Below, piece after piece: positions 61,911 to 64,000 of a stretch of DNA of 64,000 nucleotides (position 1 is the first letter of the stretch; each line of letters starts with the position of its first letter). This DNA is from Dactylosporangium aurantiacum (lineage in GTDB: Bacteria > Actinomycetota > Actinomycetes > Mycobacteriales > Micromonosporaceae). The position numbers and the translations under genes were made by a program. The notes beneath the pieces were generated by a model that had not been told where the DNA came from, ran no database searches, and was given only the letters and a program-made list of their open reading frames with translations. The DNA lies in assembly GCF_000716715.1 (NCBI RefSeq), contig NZ_JNYJ01000004.1, positions 219,608 to 283,607 on the forward strand. Reading direction: 5' to 3'.

Positions 61911-63011
61911 TTACAGCAGGACCAGGTCGTCGCGGTGGACGACCTCGCGCTCGTACGCCGGGCCGAGCGCCGCGGCGAGCTCCCCCGTCGACCTGCCGAG
62001 CAGCGGCGGCAGCTCCGTGGCGTCGTAGTTGACCAGCCCCCGGGCGACCGGCACCCCGCCCACGTCGACCAGGTCGACCGGGTCCCCGGCCGCGAACCGC
62101 CCGTCGACCGCGGTGATCCCGGCCGGCAGCAGCGACGCGTGCCGCTGGATGACGGCCTGCACCGCACCCGGATCGAGGTGCAGCCGGCCGCGCGGGCTGG
62201 TCGCGTGCGCGAGCCAGAACAGCCGCGCCTGCGGCCGCTCCCGCAGCCGGTGGAACAGCGTGCCGACCGGCTCCCCGGCCAGGACCCGGCCCGCGTTGGG
62301 CGCCGACGTCAGCACGACCGGGATGCCGCTGGTCGTCGCGATCCGCGCCGCCTCGACCTTGGTCACCATGCCGCCGGTGCCGACCCCGGCCTTGCCGGGC
62401 CGCTTCACGTCGATGCCCGACAGATCGTCCGGCGAGCGCACGTCCGTCACCGGCATCGACCCCGGTTTCGCCGGGTCGCCCGTGTACAGGCCGTCGACGT
62501 CCGACAGCAGCACCAGCAGGTCGGCGTGGACCAGCGACGCCACGAGCGCGGCCAGCCGGTCGTTGTCACCGAAGCGGATCTCCTGCGTGGCCACGGTGTC
62601 GTTCTCGTTCACGATCGGCACGGCCCGCAGGTCCAGCAGCCGGCGCAGGGTCCGGTACGCGTTGCGGTAGTGCACCCGCCGCGTCACGTCGTCGACGGTC
62701 AGCAGCACCTGCCCGACCACCCTGCCGTGCCGGGCGAACGCGTCGTTGTACGCCCGCATCAGCAGCCCCTGCCCGACGCTCGCCGCCGCCTGCTGCGTCG
62801 ACAGGTCCCGTGGCCGCCGCGACAACCCCAGCGGCGCCAGCCCCGCCGCGATCGCCCCCGACGACACGAGCACGACCTCCGCCGGACTCTTCGCCAGCGC
62901 GTCCACCAGCGCGTCGACCCGCTCCGCGTCGAGCCCGCCGGCCGCGGTGGTCAACGACGACGACCCGACCTTGACCACGATCCGTCGAGCCTCGGTGACC
63001 TGTTCCCGCAC
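61911..63011 (-). CDS. proB: Glutamate 5-kinase
   Basis: ProB phosphorylates glutamate in the first step of proline synthesis. The 366-residue protein starts at GTG (VREQVTEARRIVVKVGSSSL). It has the amino-acid-kinase fold with VVLVSSGAIAAGLAPLG, FGDNDRLAALVA, LLSDVDGLYT and GTGGMVTKVEAARIATTSGI, and a C-terminal PUA domain (about residues 280-355). obg and proA are not adjacent in the window. It is divergent from atl with 52 bp between starts. Confidence 0.97.
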   Translation of the reverse strand: MREQVTEARRIVVKVGSSSLTTAAGGLDAERVDALVDALAKSPAEVVLVSSGAIAAGLAPLGLSRRPRDLSTQQAAASVGQGLLMRAYNDAFARHGRVVGQVLLTVDDVTRRVHYRNAYRTLRRLLDLRAVPIVNENDTVATQEIRFGDNDRLAALVASLVHADLLVLLSDVDGLYTGDPAKPGSMPVTDVRSPDDLSGIDVKRPGKAGVGTGGMVTKVEAARIATTSGIPVVLTSAPNAGRVLAGEPVGTLFHRLRERPQARLFWLAHATSPRGRLHLDPGAVQAVIQRHASLLPAGITAVDGRFAAGDPVDLVDVGGVPVARGLVNYDATELPPLLGRSTGELAAALGPAYEREVVHRDDLVLL

Positions 63012-63063
63012 GCCGCCTATCTTGCCGGGTCCCCGTCCGGAACCCACGGTAGGTTCCCATATC

Positions 63064-63360
63064 GTGGCCGATGACGACTTCGCCGAGCTGGTCCTCACCG
63101 TGGTGGAACGCATCCCCCCGGGCCGCGTCATGTCCTACGGCGCGATCGCCGACTACCTGGGCCGGGGCGGCCCGCGTCAGGTCGGCTCCGTGATGGCCCG
63201 CGAGGGCGGCGGCGTCCCCTGGCACCGCGTCGTGGCCGCCAACGGCCGCCTCGTCCCGGGCCACGAGCAGGAGGCCCTCCGCCGCCACCGCCAGGAGGGC
63301 ACGCCCCTCAAGTCCGACAAGGTGGACATGCGCCGGGCCGCCTGGTACCCGGAGGACTGA
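63064..63360 (+). CDS. Alkyltransferase-like protein (ATL)
   Basis: The 98-residue DNA-binding protein starts at GTG (VADDDFAELVLTVVERIPPG) and has the MGMT C-domain fold with RVMSYGAIADYLGRGGPRQV. The active-site motif is PWHRVV (W53) where methyltransferases have PCHRV. ATL proteins recognise O6-alkylguanine without repairing it and channel it to nucleotide excision repair. It ends MRRAAWYPED. A diverged second copy of its 3' end lies 647 bp downstream. Confidence 0.94.
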   Translation: MADDDFAELVLTVVERIPPGRVMSYGAIADYLGRGGPRQVGSVMAREGGGVPWHRVVAANGRLVPGHEQEALRRHRQEGTPLKSDKVDMRRAAWYPED

Positions 63361-63902
63361 CCCGCCCACCCCACAACCCCGCACAGCCCGGCCGAGGGCG
63401 ACAGCGCCACTGATCACGCTGATCGCGACGCCACGCTGATCACGGCACTGCGGGAGGTCGGTCAGCCCGGAGGTGGCGGTGTGATCATTCTGGCGACGCT
63501 GAGGTCGGCGTTGACACCGCAACCCGTTGGATTGCCGTTGCTGGGGGACAACAGCGATCCACCGGGTTGCCGCGATCCACCGGGTCAGCAGCCCGGCAGG
63601 CGATGGCGATGCGGAGAAGCTGGCGTTGGCGGTGGCCCAGACCGCTGCGATCGGGGTGCGGCGGGGGCGACGGGTGGCTGGGATCCCCGGTGATGCCCTT
63701 CGACCGAGGCGATCATGGCGTGACGGCTTGTGGGTGACGCGGGCGGACCAGGCGGACAACCGTCGGATAAGCGGGCCTGGCGGACACACCCCCGGCCGGC
63801 AGGGCCGACACGGGCACAGCCGGCACCGGCACAGTCAACACGGCCAGCAGCCAACACGGACAAATCGGCACTATAAACGAGGTGCGGGAGCGCGCCCCAC
63901 GC
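63361..63902. other. Gene-poor region between the two atl copies
   Basis: No supported gene was found in these 542 bp. They contain short direct repeats (GATCCACCGGGT twice near 63.56-63.59 kb; CGCTGATCA-type repeats near 63.42 kb) and a CGGCACAGTCAACACGG-like low-complexity stretch near 63.8 kb. Third-position bias is weaker than in real genes. It looks like decayed or rearranged DNA linked to the atl duplication. Confidence 0.45.
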
Positions 63903-64000
63903 CCGGCCCACGACGAGGAGGCCCCCCGCCGCCCCCGCGAGGGGGGCACGCCCCTCAAGTCCGACAAGGTGGACATGCGCCGGGCCGCCTGGTACCCGGA
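63903..64000 (+). pseudogene. Partial, diverged second copy of the atl 3' end
   Basis: In frame this reads RPAHDEEAPRRPREGGTPLK then SDKVDMRRAAWYP, parallel to the ATL C-terminus (GHEQEALRRHRQEGTPLKSD). The last 57 bp (63944-64000) are identical to 63297-63353 at an offset of 647 bp, and the repeat continues past the window edge. The upstream part lacks the PWHR motif and the domain core, so this is a fragment, not a gene. Confidence 0.75.

Noticed and set aside
60260..62167. Minus-strand open frame crossing the GGT-like gene with NQTPAGNRTPAGNQ-like repeats
   Set aside because: The repeat comes from the 18-bp tandem array and the rest is antisense to the GGT-like and proB genes. No start site or domain is present.
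63481..63693. 70-codon plus-strand frame downstream of atl
   Set aside because: No ribosome-binding site, irregular codon positions and short internal repeats. It is likely non-coding.
63903..64000. A second functional ATL gene at the right edge
   Set aside because: The upstream part lacks the PWHR motif and helix-turn-helix core, so only a C-terminal fragment is supported.

Overview
The window is high-GC actinobacterial chromosome, most likely Micromonosporaceae and Actinoplanes-like. This rests on gene order (tRNA-Thr, tRNA-Met, rpmG, hadA, hadB, tRNA-Trp, secE, nusG, rplK, rplA, rplJ, rplL, rpoB, rpoC), the TTG-started RpoB, near-universal G/C third codon positions, zinc-ribbon forms of S14 and L36, and a chemotaxis receptor, which fits a lineage with motile spores. 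The genus is inference. About the first 38 kb is core information-processing DNA, nearly all read on the minus strand.

Layout in transcription order, that is from high to low coordinates within the core. tRNA-Thr, tRNA-Met and rpmG (38.3-37.8 kb) come first, then hadAB, tRNA-Trp, secE-nusG and rplKA. An ABC transporter pair follows, then rplJL behind an L10-type leader, rpoBC (30.3-22.9 kb), two small membrane proteins, and the str operon rpsL-rpsG-fusA-tuf (21.7-17.4 kb). The S10/spc block runs from rpsJ to rplO (17.05-7.35 kb), followed by secY-adk-map, a DUF1707 membrane protein, and the alpha block infA-rpmJ-rpsMKD-rpoA-rplQ, which runs off the left edge. I could place plausible sigma-70-type promoters before infA, secY, rpsJ, rpsL, rpoB, rplJ, tRNA-Trp and tRNA-Thr, and several strong terminator-like hairpins. 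The rpsJ and rpsL leaders share an identical 20-bp element.

From 38.5 to 46.3 kb the genome turns accessory. It holds a membrane GGDEF/EAL cyclic-di-GMP protein preceded by a small secreted peptide, a short unknown gene, a translationally coupled pair of cysteine-containing secreted proteins, tRNA-Tyr, a YajQ-family protein, an MFS exporter and HtpX.

From 46.4 to 57.6 kb lies a partial complex I operon, nuoB-C-H-I-[chemotaxis receptor]-J-K-L-M-[unknown repeat-rich frame]-N. It lacks nuoA, nuoD and the NADH module nuoEFG. An MCP gene sits between nuoI and nuoJ, and a repeat-rich 297-codon frame with ATGA junctions at both ends sits between nuoM and nuoN. Directly upstream on the same strand is a two-gene unit: a GPH-family transporter overlapping a sphingosine-1-phosphate-lyase-like PLP enzyme. 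Divergent from it is a short gamma-glutamyltransferase-like gene with no canonical start codon. The right end holds proB, a divergent alkyltransferase-like gene (atl), and a second diverged copy of the atl 3' end cut by the window edge.

The parts most likely to be new are the modified nuo operon, the lyase/transporter pair, the secreted peptide/protein genes at 41-43 kb, and the shared ribosomal leader element. All functions outside the core families are inference from sequence alone; no database search was possible.
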